Positions 54,147 to 62,424 of a stretch of 64,000 nt of DNA are shown piece by piece. Below the pieces are notes generated by a model that ran no database searches, was not told the DNA's origin, and saw only the letters and a program-made list of their open reading frames with translations. How positions within the stretch are numbered: the stretch's first letter is position 1; each line of letters begins with the position of its first letter. The translations under genes and the position numbers were made by a program. Source of the stretch: Paenibacillus oceani (GTDB lineage: Bacteria > Bacillota > Bacilli > Paenibacillales > NBRC-103111); contig NZ_JACXJA010000030.1 of assembly GCF_014705615.1 (NCBI RefSeq), forward strand, positions 57,611 to 121,610, read 5' to 3'.

Positions 54147-56387
54147 TCAGTTAGCACCAGCCGGGGTTGCCGCAGCCGTCTGCTTGCGGCGCTTCATTCT
54201 GCGGTGAGCCGCCGTGAAGTAGGCATACGTCATCGCCGCACACAGTACCGCGAACACGCCGAGCAGCGCCGCCTGCTTCCACATCGAGCCGAAGTCGCCG
54301 CTCGAGATGACATCCTTTAATCCGGCAACCGAATACGTCATCGGCAGCCAAGGCGTTACGTGCTGCAGCCATCCCGGGATCAGCTCCAGCGGGAATGTGC
54401 CGGCCGAGCTCGTCAGTTGGAAAATAAGCAGCACGATCGCGATAAACCGGCCCGGATTTTGCATCGTAGCGACCAGAAATTGAATGAGCATCATAAAGGT
54501 AATGCTAGTAATAATCGAGAACAGAAGGAACAGCGGAACGCTCTTCACTTCCAGGTTCAAAATAAGCAGCAGCGCCGCATCGGCGATCAGCGCCTGAATC
54601 GTGCCGACCAGGGCAAGCGTCAAAGCTTTGCTCCAGAACCAGCTGCGTCCGTTCACCGGAACGACGGCCGGCTCGCGAACCGAATACACGATCGTCAGCA
54701 GCAGCGCCCCTACGTACAAGCCGAGCGACAGGAAATAAGGGGCGAAGCCCGTGCCGTAGTTGGGCACCTCATTAACCTTCTGGACGTCCAGCCCTACCGG
54801 TTCGGTGAACATGTCGTACATCGAGTCGTTTACTTGAAGTCCTGACGTTTTGGCAGCCGCCTCGCCCAGCTTATCGGACAGCTCATGCGAACCGTCATCC
54901 AGCTGCAGCAGTCCCGAAGCGACCTGCCGGGCTCCGTTCTCCAGCTGGGTGGAGCCTTCTACGAACGGCCCGATGTTCGCAGCCAGCCGGTTCAGACCTT
55001 GCTGAAGCTCCGCAGCGCCTCCGGCCAGCTGCCCGGCTCCCGCCGCCAGCTCGGCTCCGCCGTTTTTGGCTTCGGCCAGCTTGGTACCGAACATCGTCAT
55101 GCCTGCCGTCCACTCGCGGGCACCGGCCGACAGCTTTTGTCCTCCGGCGGCGAGTTGCTGCCCTCCGGCCTGCGCTTCCTTCAGCTTGCCGTCGAATGTC
55201 GCCATGCCGCTCTTCATCTGGTCCAGACCGGCGTGCAATTGCTCGGCTCCACCGCTTAGCTTCTGCTGCGCCGTCTTGGCTTCGGCCAGCCCCGCCGACA
55301 GCTGCTTGCTTGCCGCCAGCAGGCTTTGGAAGCTGGCGTCCTGCGCCAGTCGCGGGTCGGCCCCGGCGAGCTGCTCGAGGCCCTGCGCCAGCCCGGCCGC
55401 GCCTTCCTCCAGCTTCGCAGAGCCTGCAGCCGACTTCGCCAATCCCGCCGCGAGTCGGCCGGACGCCTGCTCCGTCTGCGCAGAGCTTCCCGACAGCTTG
55501 CCGCTTGCCTCGGCCAGCTGCGTCAGCCCGCCGCTCAGGCTCTCTGAGCCGGAGCGCAGCGATTCCGCGCCTTCGCCGATCGTGGCGGCGCCCGCGCCAA
55601 GTTCCTGACGGGCCGCGTCCAGCTTGGCGAGCCCGTCCGCCAGTCCGGCTGCGCCTTCGCCGAGCGCGGCGGCGCCGTTATTCAGCTGGCCGCCTCCCGC
55701 CTGGAGCAGGGAGACACCTTCCTTCAGCACGACCGAACCGCTGACGAGCTTATTCAGATTTTGCTCGATCTGCACCGCTCCGTCCTTCGCTTTCGTCGTG
55801 CCTTCGGCGAGCTTGCCTGCGCCGTCGCTCGCCTGGCCGATGCCGTCGACGAGCTGCTCCATTTGTCCGAATACCGTTCTAGCATAAGCTTCCGTCACTT
55901 CTTTATTCAGCAGAGCCTTCATCTTCTCTACCGCAGTATTGCCGATTTGCGACGCCAGGAAGTTATAGCTTTCGTTCGGGAGAAACGCCAGCTTCGCCGC
56001 CGCCGGATGATCGGAAGTGAGCGTCGTCGTTTTCTCCGAGAAATCTTCCGGAATTTCGATCGCCATATAATACGTATTGTTCTTCAGACCGGCGTCCGCT
56101 TCTTCCTTCGTTACGAACCGCCAGTCAAACTGCGGATTTTTCTTCAACTGCCCCTCGAACTCCTGACCGATCTGCAGCTGCTTGCCGTTAAACTCGGCGC
56201 CCTTGTCGGCATTAACGACAGCAACCGGCAGGTCGCTCAGCCGGCCGTACGGGTCCCAGAACGCTCCGAGAAACATCGCCGTATACAGCACCGGGATCAT
56301 CAGCACCGCAATAACTGGAATCAACACCCTGCGGTTGCGCATAACGGCGGTCAGTTCTTTGCCGAACTGCTTCCAACTTTTAAACAT
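54147..56387 (-). CDS. YhgE/Pip-family membrane protein (ABC-2-like)
   Basis: 746 aa. N-terminal helix (about 22-45) followed by the YhgE signature DLPVAVVNADKGAEFNGKQLQIGQEF. A long extracellular, heptad-like region (about 170-520) rich in repeats of the type L-x2-GA-x2-L-x2-G probably forms extended coiled coils. A C-terminal set of about five membrane helices of ABC-2 permease type begins near residue 545. Relatives include YhgE, phage-infection protein Pip and the secretion component EsaA. ATG 56387 has GGAGTGGGG upstream. The TetR gene upstream and a shared operator motif suggest drug- or envelope-stress-inducible expression. Confidence 0.9.
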   Translation of the reverse strand: MFKSWKQFGKELTAVMRNRRVLIPVIAVLMIPVLYTAMFLGAFWDPYGRLSDLPVAVVNADKGAEFNGKQLQIGQEFEGQLKKNPQFDWRFVTKEEADAGLKNNTYYMAIEIPEDFSEKTTTLTSDHPAAAKLAFLPNESYNFLASQIGNTAVEKMKALLNKEVTEAYARTVFGQMEQLVDGIGQASDGAGKLAEGTTKAKDGAVQIEQNLNKLVSGSVVLKEGVSLLQAGGGQLNNGAAALGEGAAGLADGLAKLDAARQELGAGAATIGEGAESLRSGSESLSGGLTQLAEASGKLSGSSAQTEQASGRLAAGLAKSAAGSAKLEEGAAGLAQGLEQLAGADPRLAQDASFQSLLAASKQLSAGLAEAKTAQQKLSGGAEQLHAGLDQMKSGMATFDGKLKEAQAGGQQLAAGGQKLSAGAREWTAGMTMFGTKLAEAKNGGAELAAGAGQLAGGAAELQQGLNRLAANIGPFVEGSTQLENGARQVASGLLQLDDGSHELSDKLGEAAAKTSGLQVNDSMYDMFTEPVGLDVQKVNEVPNYGTGFAPYFLSLGLYVGALLLTIVYSVREPAVVPVNGRSWFWSKALTLALVGTIQALIADAALLLILNLEVKSVPLFLLFSIITSITFMMLIQFLVATMQNPGRFIAIVLLIFQLTSSAGTFPLELIPGWLQHVTPWLPMTYSVAGLKDVISSGDFGSMWKQAALLGVFAVLCAAMTYAYFTAAHRRMKRRKQTAAATPAGAN

Positions 56388-56477
56388 CGTTCCCCACTCC
56401 TATAGCTGAATATATATAGTCGGACGAATTCATCCGTTTCACCCAATAAACCGACGCATTTTCCCATTTGGTCCGAT

Positions 56478-56500
56478 TGACCGTTTTAGTCATTTGGTCA
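56478..56500. promoter_or_regulatory. Candidate TetR operator upstream of the YhgE gene
   Basis: TGACC...GGTCA dyad. The stretch TTTTAGTCATTTGGTCA (56484-56500) recurs with one change at 57141-57157 upstream of tetR. Confidence 0.55.
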
Positions 56501-56510
56501 TTTTGCGGGT

Positions 56511-56540
56511 AAAAAAAACGGCATCCGGCTTAGTCCGGAG
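56511..56540 (-). terminator. Terminator of the TetR gene
   Basis: TCCGG/CCGGA stem overlapping the tetR stop codon, followed in minus reading by GCCGTTTTTTTT. Confidence 0.6.
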
Positions 56541-57105
56541 CCAGTCCTTCCTGTAAGTAAAACCGAAGAAGCTCAGCCACACGCGTTTTGTCCAGCGGGG
56601 GGTGCGACTTCTTCCAGTCGGCCGTAAGCGCCATGAACAGCTTCAACATGACGAACGCAGTCATCTTTGGGTCGCACGGCTTGATCTCGCCTTTATCGAC
56701 AGCCGCCTGCACCTGCTGCTGAATGTAGCCGACGACCGCTTTCTCGATCTGGTAGATGCCGTCCTGCGCCATCTGGGTCCCGATCTCCTTCACTTCCTGG
56801 GACAGCTTGATCGCCAGCTCATGCTCCTCACGAAAATCGAGCAGCTGATCGAGTACGAGGTTCAAGTTATCGAAAAACTTGCGGCCCGGATCGACCACCT
56901 CTTCGGCGACACGCTTCATCTCCCCGATCAGCCTGTTCATAATTTCCTGAAACAGCTCTTCCTTGTTCGAGAAAAACGTATAAATCGTTCCTTTGCCCAC
57001 ATTGGCGATCTTCGCAACCTGATCCATCGTAGTGCCTTTATAACCGAATAAAGCGAAAGACTTGGCCGCAGCATCGATGATCAATCTTCTCCGGTCAATA
57101 GACAT
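56530..57105 (-). CDS. TetR-family transcriptional regulator
   Basis: 191 aa. N-terminal HTH: RRLIIDAAAKSFALFGYKGTTMDQVAKIANVGKGTIYTFFSNKEELFQEIM is a canonical TetR domain. The C-terminal ligand domain (about 60-190) is not assignable. ATG 57105 has GGGAGGTG upstream. It lies 142 bp upstream of the YhgE/Pip gene on the same strand and both are preceded by the same dyad motif, so it probably represses itself and that gene. Confidence 0.92.
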   Translation of the reverse strand: MSIDRRRLIIDAAAKSFALFGYKGTTMDQVAKIANVGKGTIYTFFSNKEELFQEIMNRLIGEMKRVAEEVVDPGRKFFDNLNLVLDQLLDFREEHELAIKLSQEVKEIGTQMAQDGIYQIEKAVVGYIQQQVQAAVDKGEIKPCDPKMTAFVMLKLFMALTADWKKSHPPLDKTRVAELLRFYLQEGLAPD

Positions 57106-57126
57106 CAGATTCACCTCCCGATTAAT

Positions 57127-57157
57127 TGACCAAAATACCATTTTAGTCATTTCGTCA
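57127..57157. promoter_or_regulatory. Candidate TetR operator upstream of tetR
   Basis: TGACCAAAAT/ATTTTAGTCA dyad (57127-57149), then TTTCGTCA. Shares TTTTAGTCATTT(C/G)GTCA with the site at 56484-56500. 22 bp before the tetR start codon. Confidence 0.55.
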
Positions 57158-57793
57158 GAAATTATTCTATCACGCTCTTGCGCGGATGGCAAGAGGCACG
57201 TTTCAGCCTTTTACCGCCAAAACAGAAATAGCCCCATCTGCGGCACAGCAGACGAAGCTATTTCTTGAGTATTCGATTCACTGGTCTTTCGTCTTTCCTT
57301 TCATCCAACATGCTTGGCACGCTTTATTTTTCCAATCCTTTACCTTTCCCGTTCAGAAGATTGTGCTGCAATTCCTTTACAATCCGGTCGGTTGATCCAA
57401 TTGGTTCCCGATTCTCTGAGATCCCGCATACCGTGACGATTACGGATAAGCTCGTCAGCTTCCCTTGGATTGTAACCGATGCACGATTATGCTTCGCTTA
57501 CCTTCTTCATTGGACTATCCCCTCTCCGTGTTGTACCCTCATTATACTTGCCTGCACATGTTGTGTAAATATTCTGATTTTTCTGTTATCTAGATTTTGT
57601 CCAGGTTTATCTCGGGTTTCCTTAGGCATTCGCCGGAATTTACAATTTTTTAACGTTTTTCTCCTTTTCGTTCGAACGTCCGAACTTGAGTCCCGAATGG
57701 CCCAAAAACTTTTTTTGCAACTAATCCCCCGCTCAAACGTATGAATAAGAGAGTATGCCTTTTTTGTGAAAAAGAGAAAAGAGGATGCATCAT
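57158..57793. other. Intergenic region
   Basis: No gene supported. GTTCGAACGTCCGAAC at about 57671-57686 is a partly palindromic 16-mer, 110 bp upstream of the secreted-protein gene, and might be a regulatory site. Confidence 0.3.
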
Positions 57794-58204
57794 ATGAATC
57801 CGAAGCAAATCATCATAGCCGGTACAATCGCTATCGTCATATCCATAAGCACTGTCTTTCAAAATGAAGAAGCCAATGCCTCCTTAGGCCTGCCCGGTCA
57901 AGCGGATAGCGTCCATACCCGGGATTCCTCGCGTCCGGAGATCGGCGCCTCGCTGCAGCATGTGCTCGGCGGGTTGTCGGACGAGGAGATTCACGACGCC
58001 CTGTACAACGGCCGCACGCTGGCCGACCTCGCCGAGGAGCAGCGTGTGGATGTGGAGGACGTCATCGATCTCCAGGTCGCCGAACTATCCCAGCAGCTCA
58101 CGTCGCGCCTGACCAGCGGCAGCATAACCGCCGAACAGTACGAGACGCATCAGGCCGAGCTGCGCGAGATGATTACAAAAAGCGTACACGGCTTGTCCGG
58201 CTAA
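57794..58204 (+). CDS. Small secreted protein with DUF2680-like C-terminus
   Basis: 136 aa. Signal peptide (IIIAGTIAIVISISTVF, cleavage near ANA), short linker, then a helical domain: VLGGLSDEEIHDALYNGRTLADLAEEQRVDVEDVIDLQVAELSQQLTSRLTSGSITAEQYETHQAEL. This layout (an 'L-x2-G-K/R-T/S-L-A-x-L-A' segment, then an 'L..G.IT..Q' helix) is like YckD/DUF2680 secreted proteins of unknown role. ATG 57794 has AAAGAGG 9 nt upstream; ATG 57785 directly abuts it. Single gene with strong terminator. Confidence 0.75.
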   Translation: MNPKQIIIAGTIAIVISISTVFQNEEANASLGLPGQADSVHTRDSSRPEIGASLQHVLGGLSDEEIHDALYNGRTLADLAEEQRVDVEDVIDLQVAELSQQLTSRLTSGSITAEQYETHQAELREMITKSVHGLSG

Positions 58205-58206
58205 CC

Positions 58207-58247
58207 GAGAAACGCCGACCTCCTCCAAGGGGTCGGCGTTTCTCTTG
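58207..58247 (+). terminator. Strong terminator of the secreted-protein gene
   Basis: Perfect 14-bp stem (58207-58220 with 58231-58244) starting right after the stop codon. Confidence 0.85.
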
Positions 58248-58386
58248 ATCGATCAGAACGTTTCATCATCGCACTAGTGCAGGGACGGGGCCTCCTTCCT
58301 TGCCGAGTCGGCAAGGGGCGCTAATCGTCCGTCGCCGGGCAGCCTCGTTTGGAGCTTCTGCCCTGGTTCAAGCAGGGATGGAACTG

Positions 58387-58585
58387 AATAAGAGCGGTTC
58401 GTACCCTTTATTTTGTCCGAAACCCCGCTGGGACACGGAATAAGAGCGGTTTGCGGCTGTTATTATCCGGGAAAAGGGTGCAGACGCGATAAGTTGGTGG
58501 AAATAAGGGGTGCAAACCGCCTCTATTCGTGCCAGTCCGCCCAACATGCCCAACATAGAATATGCCAAAGACTTCTATTTTGCTC
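58387..58585. repeat. Four-unit dispersed repeat, copy 4
   Basis: Direct units at about 58387 and 58439 (AATAAGAGCGGTTCGTACCC, GAATAAGAGCGGTTTGCGG), inverted units at about 58500 (AAGGGGTGCAAACCGCCTC) and 58550 (CCAAAGACTTCTATTTTG). The inverse of copy 1 unit by unit. The gap before it (58248-58386) also has a short CCTTGCCGA/TCGGCAAGG hairpin near 58300. Confidence 0.8.
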
Positions 58586-58678
58586 AGAGCCCGCGTGCAT
58601 ACGTTTTGACGAAGGTGAACATAACCTGCACACAATAAATGAGGGGAACGGAAGCAGGCAGGGCGGCTTTGCCAAATG

Positions 58679-58710
58679 CAAAAAACCCGACCTCGTGCGG
58701 CCGGGTTTCT
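58679..58710 (-). terminator. Terminator of the YdjO-like gene
   Basis: AAACCCG/CGGGTTT stem with an A-run on the left (T-run in minus reading). Confidence 0.75.
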
Positions 58711-58724
58711 TCATGAATCTCCAT

Positions 58725-58937
58725 TTATTTTTTGGATGAATTGGGGCTTGTGTTCGCGATCACGGTAATCATCTTTTCGGTTTTCGCCATGGCGGATTGA
58801 CATTGGGGACAAATCGGCTGATTCGAAAAGGAGAAGTTATCTCGAATCCAACCGTTACACTTATCGTTCGTGCAAGACCATACGAGCGTTAGCTCCTGTG
58901 GAATTTCGTCCAGCGGCTTTCTGCGTGAATAGTACAT
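58725..58937 (-). CDS. Cold-inducible YdjO-like zinc-ribbon protein
   Basis: 70 aa. Two Cys pairs form a zinc ribbon: SCTNDKCNGWIRDNFSFSNQPICPQCQSAM (C-x4-C ... C-x2-C). WxCTNxxCxGWxRxNFSF and the KM..V helix match Bacillus YdjO, annotated as cold-inducible. ATG 58937 has AGAGGGA upstream. It lies 165 bp downstream of the cold-shock protein gene on the same strand but after a terminator, so it is a separate unit. Function unknown. Confidence 0.85.
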   Translation of the reverse strand: MYYSRRKPLDEIPQELTLVWSCTNDKCNGWIRDNFSFSNQPICPQCQSAMAKTEKMITVIANTSPNSSKK

Positions 58938-59056
58938 GACGTCCCTCTTTTCCCTCTAATAGTGATCCATCGCCAGTATGGGAAGCTTCGGTTCCCACTC
59001 ATTAAGCTCGCTTTGACAAGTCACCGCTATCGAGCTACAGACCGCAATTAAGTAAT

Positions 59057-59088
59057 AAAGCCCCAAACACAAAGGTCTGGGGCTTTAT
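59057..59088 (-). terminator. Terminator of the cold-shock gene
   Basis: AAAGCCCCA/TGGGGCTTT stem with flanking A/T residues, 15 bp after the stop codon. Confidence 0.8.
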
Positions 59089-59101
59089 GGGTTCGTGCTT
59101 C

Positions 59102-59302
59102 TTACAGTTTAACTACGTTTTCAGCTTGTGGTCCGCGGTTGCCTTGAACAACGTTGAACTCAACGCGTTGGCCTTCGTCCAGCGATTTGAAGCCGTCGCC
59201 AACGATTGCGCTGAAGTGAACGAATACGTCGTTTCCGCCTTCAACTTCGATGAAGCCGAAACCTTTCTCTGCGTTAAACCATTTAACTGTTCCTGTTTGC
59301 AT
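59102..59302 (-). CDS. csp: Cold-shock protein (CspA/CspB family)
   Basis: 66 aa, exact family length. RNA-binding motifs RNP1 (KGFGFIEV) and RNP2 (VFVHFSAI) are intact, and the start [17 protein letters not shown] is typical. It binds single-stranded RNA/DNA and acts as an RNA chaperone in the cytoplasm. ATG 59302 has AGGAGGTAATTC upstream. A 130-nt leader with a two-stem hairpin precedes it, suggesting temperature-responsive expression. Confidence 0.97.
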   Translation of the reverse strand: MQTGTVKWFNAEKGFGFIEVEGGNDVFVHFSAIVGDGFKSLDEGQRVEFNVVQGNRGPQAENVVKL

Positions 59303-59359
59303 ATTGAATTACCTCCTAAATAAATTACATGACCTTTATTTTGCTTTAAAATAAAAAAT

Positions 59360-59411
59360 CACATATTGGACAAGGTTATTCACAGAAAATAATAACCCTC
59401 TACAATATGTG
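59360..59411 (-). promoter_or_regulatory. Two-stem hairpin in the 5' leader of csp
   Basis: Nested stems CACATATTG/CAATATGTG (59360-59368 with 59403-59411) and GGTTATT/AATAACC (59374-59380 with 59391-59397), all AT-rich and perfect. It lies about 20 nt from the predicted mRNA 5' end, a candidate RNA thermometer or stability element. Confidence 0.6.
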
Positions 59412-59438
59412 AGTTCAGGTCAAAATTTCAGTATCTGT

Positions 59439-59467
59439 ATCATAGCATAACCGATTTCAAAAAGCAA
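59439..59467 (-). promoter_or_regulatory. Candidate csp promoter
   Basis: Minus-strand TTGCTT (59462-59467), 17-bp spacer, TATGAT (59439-59444); gives a leader of about 130 nt. Confidence 0.5.
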
Positions 59468-59615
59468 ATCCGATTTATCGCCGCTCCCAAAACGAATGTA
59501 AAAACGACAAATCGTTGGCAGTTGGCAAAATCTATAGACAAAAGCCCGACAATGAAAATATGATGGTACCATACCTAGATTTTACATGACCCATGTCCTA
59601 CAGGAGGCTACAGCT

Positions 59616-59912
59616 ATGCGTAAAGAACATACCGTTTACTTTAAAATTTTCCGTAAGGACGAAACCAAGCTGCTGCGCGGACTTATTTATTTGGAATCCG
59701 GTGCGCAGCCTACGCTCCAGGATTTCGAACAATGCTTGAAGGCTTGCGGCCATAATGTGCGCATCGAAGATACGGAAAAATTCATTTTTAGAGCGACAGA
59801 AGCCGGTGAAGAGTATGTGATCGACGTGCTGGAGGATTATGAGAAAACGAACCGGGACCTTCATGTTGAAAGTTTGGCCAAAACCTTTATCAAAAACGAC
59901 ATTCCCCTTTAA
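59616..59912 (+). CDS. Small soluble protein of unknown function
   Basis: 98 aa from ATG 59616 with AGGAGG 9 nt upstream. No membrane segment. EHTVYFKIFRKDETKLLRGLIYLESG and DFEQCLKACGHNVRIEDTEKFIFRATEAGEEYVIDVLEDYEKTNRDL look like a compact alpha/beta domain with alternating beta strands. I do not recognise a family. It stands divergently from csp across a 313-bp region and a MITE has inserted immediately after its stop codon. Confidence 0.75.
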   Translation: MRKEHTVYFKIFRKDETKLLRGLIYLESGAQPTLQDFEQCLKACGHNVRIEDTEKFIFRATEAGEEYVIDVLEDYEKTNRDLHVESLAKTFIKNDIPL

Positions 59913-60103
59913 AAGGTTGTTCAAAAAGTCCACTTTTGATCACGAAGCAGATACAGGAAGCCTACTCGACATCGAATATGGAATTCAGCCGGAACTTCCG
60001 GTGCTCACGTAGCTTTCACTACGCTACGCTCCTCATTTCCTAGCATCATCCCATCTTCTCGGTGCTGAAAACCGGACTTTTTGATCTCGTACTTAAAGGT
60101 TAC
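59911..60103. mobile_element. MITE of the CAAAAAGTCC family, complete copy
   Basis: Near-inverted ends TTCAAAAAGTCCACTTTT (59920-59937) and the complement of 60068-60085, matching at 16 of 18 positions. AAAGGTT directly repeated at 59912-59918 and 60095-60101 may be a target duplication. The interior has CGTAGC/GCTACG hairpins. Its right ~60 bp recur inverted at 63938-64000. Confidence 0.7.
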
Positions 60104-60187
60104 CCATGTCCCGGTTCGCCTATCGGATCTTTCGTAATAAGAATTCAGCCGGCTGGACCGATCTCAGAACGGTTTTCCGCAGCCTGC

Positions 60188-61882
60188 CTACGCCTTAAAC
60201 TTGCCCACCAGCCGCTCGAGCTGCCCCGTCATCCCGTTCATCGCCTCCAAGGACCGCGAGATCTCATCCATCGATGCAAGCTGCTCCTCCGAGGCGGCAG
60301 CCGCTTCCTCGATGCCGGAGGCGGATTGTCTGGCGATTCTGGCAATTTCCGTGATGGAGGCGGCGATCTGCTCCGTTCCGGCCGACAATTGCTCGGACGC
60401 GGCCGATACTTCCTCGATCTGGGCCGTTACGTCCTTCGTCGAGGCTACGATGCTGGCAAACGTACGGCCGGCCTGCTCCACCCGATCGACGCTGATGCGG
60501 ACCTCCTCCAGCCCTTGCGTCATCTTGGCCGCAGCGCCTGTCGTAGCCGTCTGCATCCGTTCGATCAGCCCGGTGATCTGCTCCGCCTGCACGCCGGCCT
60601 GCTCGGCCAGCTTGCGCACCTCGGCAGCAACGACGGCGAAGCCTTTCCCGTGCTCCCCGGCTCTAGCCGCTTCTATGGCCGCATTCAAGGCCAGCAAATT
60701 CGTTTGCGAGGAGATGCCTTTAATTACTGCGGCTATCTGCTCCACCTCCGCGGAGAGCCGGGTCAGCTCACGGATGGCTTCGGATACGTCCGCGATGGAC
60801 CGGCTCATAACCTCCATCTGGGTGACGGCGGTTTGGACCGAGTCGTTGCCCGCGTCAGCCTGCCGGACCATCTCGCCGGAGGCTTCATTCACGTAGGAAG
60901 CCGATTCGGCGATCCTCTGAATGCCTGACGCCATCTCTTCCATCGCCCTCGCGCTTTCATCCGCGGCCTGGACCTGAACTTCCGCACCGGAAGCCATGCC
61001 TTGCATCGTATCGGTAATATCGGTGGCGGATGCCTTGGTCTGCTCGGCGCTGGCAGCGAGCTGAGCAGAATAGCCGGCTACTTGCCCGACCGCCTGGCGA
61101 ATATGTCCGATCAACTCGCGCAAACTGTCGATCATTCCCTGAACTGAGCCGTTCAGCTTGCCGATCTCGTCCTTCGAGCGCAGCGGGTCGGTCTTCGCCT
61201 GCAAATCACCGGACGCCACCTGGGCGGTTATGCCGGCCAGCCTCGTAAGCGGCCTCGTAAACTTGCCGCTGCCGAACCAGACCAAGACGACCAGCACGAT
61301 TACACCGAGCAAGCCCGCTGTGATCATGTGGCGGAGAAAGCCGTGCTGCGCCTCCTCGAAGATCCGGTTCGGGATGCCGATGAACAAAATGCCGATGGCC
61401 TCACCTTTTCCGTCCAGGATCGGCTCATAGACCGCCTGATAATCCGCCCCCACAACTTGAGCGAGGCCGAGAAACCTCCCCTTCTCCACTAACGTCTTCC
61501 GCCTCACTTCATCCGACACTTTCGTGCCTACCGCCCGCTTGCCGTCTACCGTCACATTGGTCGAGACGCGGGTATCGCCGAGAAATACCGTCACCGCCGC
61601 CTCGTTGCCCAGCAGCTTGGCAAGCTTGTCGACGAATACGAAGTTGTCGTTCAGCAGCGTATGCCCTTTATATAAACCACCGTCCTTCTCGCTCCATTCT
61701 CCGGGGACGTCCTCCTGCAGCAGCACTTTGCCGATCTCGAGATCCGCTTCGAGCTGCTTGGTCACAATCCCGACGACTTCCCGGTTCATCGAAATCGACG
61801 CATAACCCGACAGCGCTACGATGCCAAGCGCAACGATGACGGAGTAAATCAGTACAATTTTCCAGCGAATGCTTAGATTCAT
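60188..61882 (-). CDS. Methyl-accepting chemotaxis protein with single-Cache (sCache_3) sensor
   Basis: 564 aa. Membrane helix (about 8-28), extracellular sCache_3-type sensor (about 29-190: [55 protein letters not shown]), second helix (about 200-220), HAMP, and a complete signalling hairpin with [40 protein letters not shown]. Small organic acids are ligands of many sCache_3 receptors. ATG 61882 has AGAGGTG 5 nt upstream. Monocistronic. Confidence 0.93.
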   Translation of the reverse strand: MNLSIRWKIVLIYSVIVALGIVALSGYASISMNREVVGIVTKQLEADLEIGKVLLQEDVPGEWSEKDGGLYKGHTLLNDNFVFVDKLAKLLGNEAAVTVFLGDTRVSTNVTVDGKRAVGTKVSDEVRRKTLVEKGRFLGLAQVVGADYQAVYEPILDGKGEAIGILFIGIPNRIFEEAQHGFLRHMITAGLLGVIVLVVLVWFGSGKFTRPLTRLAGITAQVASGDLQAKTDPLRSKDEIGKLNGSVQGMIDSLRELIGHIRQAVGQVAGYSAQLAASAEQTKASATDITDTMQGMASGAEVQVQAADESARAMEEMASGIQRIAESASYVNEASGEMVRQADAGNDSVQTAVTQMEVMSRSIADVSEAIRELTRLSAEVEQIAAVIKGISSQTNLLALNAAIEAARAGEHGKGFAVVAAEVRKLAEQAGVQAEQITGLIERMQTATTGAAAKMTQGLEEVRISVDRVEQAGRTFASIVASTKDVTAQIEEVSAASEQLSAGTEQIAASITEIARIARQSASGIEEAAAASEEQLASMDEISRSLEAMNGMTGQLERLVGKFKA

Positions 61883-62091
61883 GGCTGCACCTCTAGTCTC
61901 AAAACTGATGGCCTTTGAAGGAATATATACCAAAACACGTTTCGTTCACAGGTATTTATTAGGAAATACGCACGATGTTCGGAGTTTCGACACACAATTC
62001 ATTCCGGGACGCTTCGGCGTAAGAGCGGACCCACTCGGACAAACTCCCTCGTCAGCCGCGGCCGATGGCCTTGCATGACTTGCGCAGCTGC

Positions 62092-62126
62092 ACAAAAAGA
62101 CGCATGCGCTGCTGCGCATACGTCTC
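62092..62126 (-). terminator. Terminator of the YrzA-like gene
   Basis: AGACGCATGCGC pairs with GCGCATACGTCT (one mismatch), followed in minus reading by TTTTTGTG. Confidence 0.85.
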
Positions 62127-62172
62127 TTGTGCCCCTCCTCAGGCCCGTCCCGGGTTCCGGGCGGCGCTGGCG

Positions 62173-62388
62173 CTAGGGCAACTGCTTGACCGCAAAATGC
62201 ACGACAGCGGTGTACAGCATCTTGTCGGCTTGCGGGTGAAACGTCGCCTGATGCTGAACCGACTTGACGTCCAGCAGCAGCGCCTTGTTATTCTGAATCT
62301 GCTCCTCGATCTTCCTCTCCAGCGTACGAAGATCGAAAGCTTCGAAAAATTCGATTTTGGTCTCGATCCGTTCCACGATAAAGCTCAT
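62173..62388 (-). CDS. YrzA/DUF2536 family protein
   Basis: 71 aa. IETKIEFFEAFDLRTLERKIEEQIQNNKALLLDVKSVQHQATFHP matches the short DUF2536 family (Bacillus YrzA), all of unknown function. ATG 62388 has GGAGGTG upstream; GTG 62397 lies within that site. It is 36 bp downstream of the diaminopimelate dehydrogenase gene and probably co-transcribed. Confidence 0.85.
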   Translation of the reverse strand: MSFIVERIETKIEFFEAFDLRTLERKIEEQIQNNKALLLDVKSVQHQATFHPQADKMLYTAVVHFAVKQLP

Positions 62389-62424
62389 GCGCCGCACCTC
62401 CCTCCGTTTACCGGCCGAGAAGCT

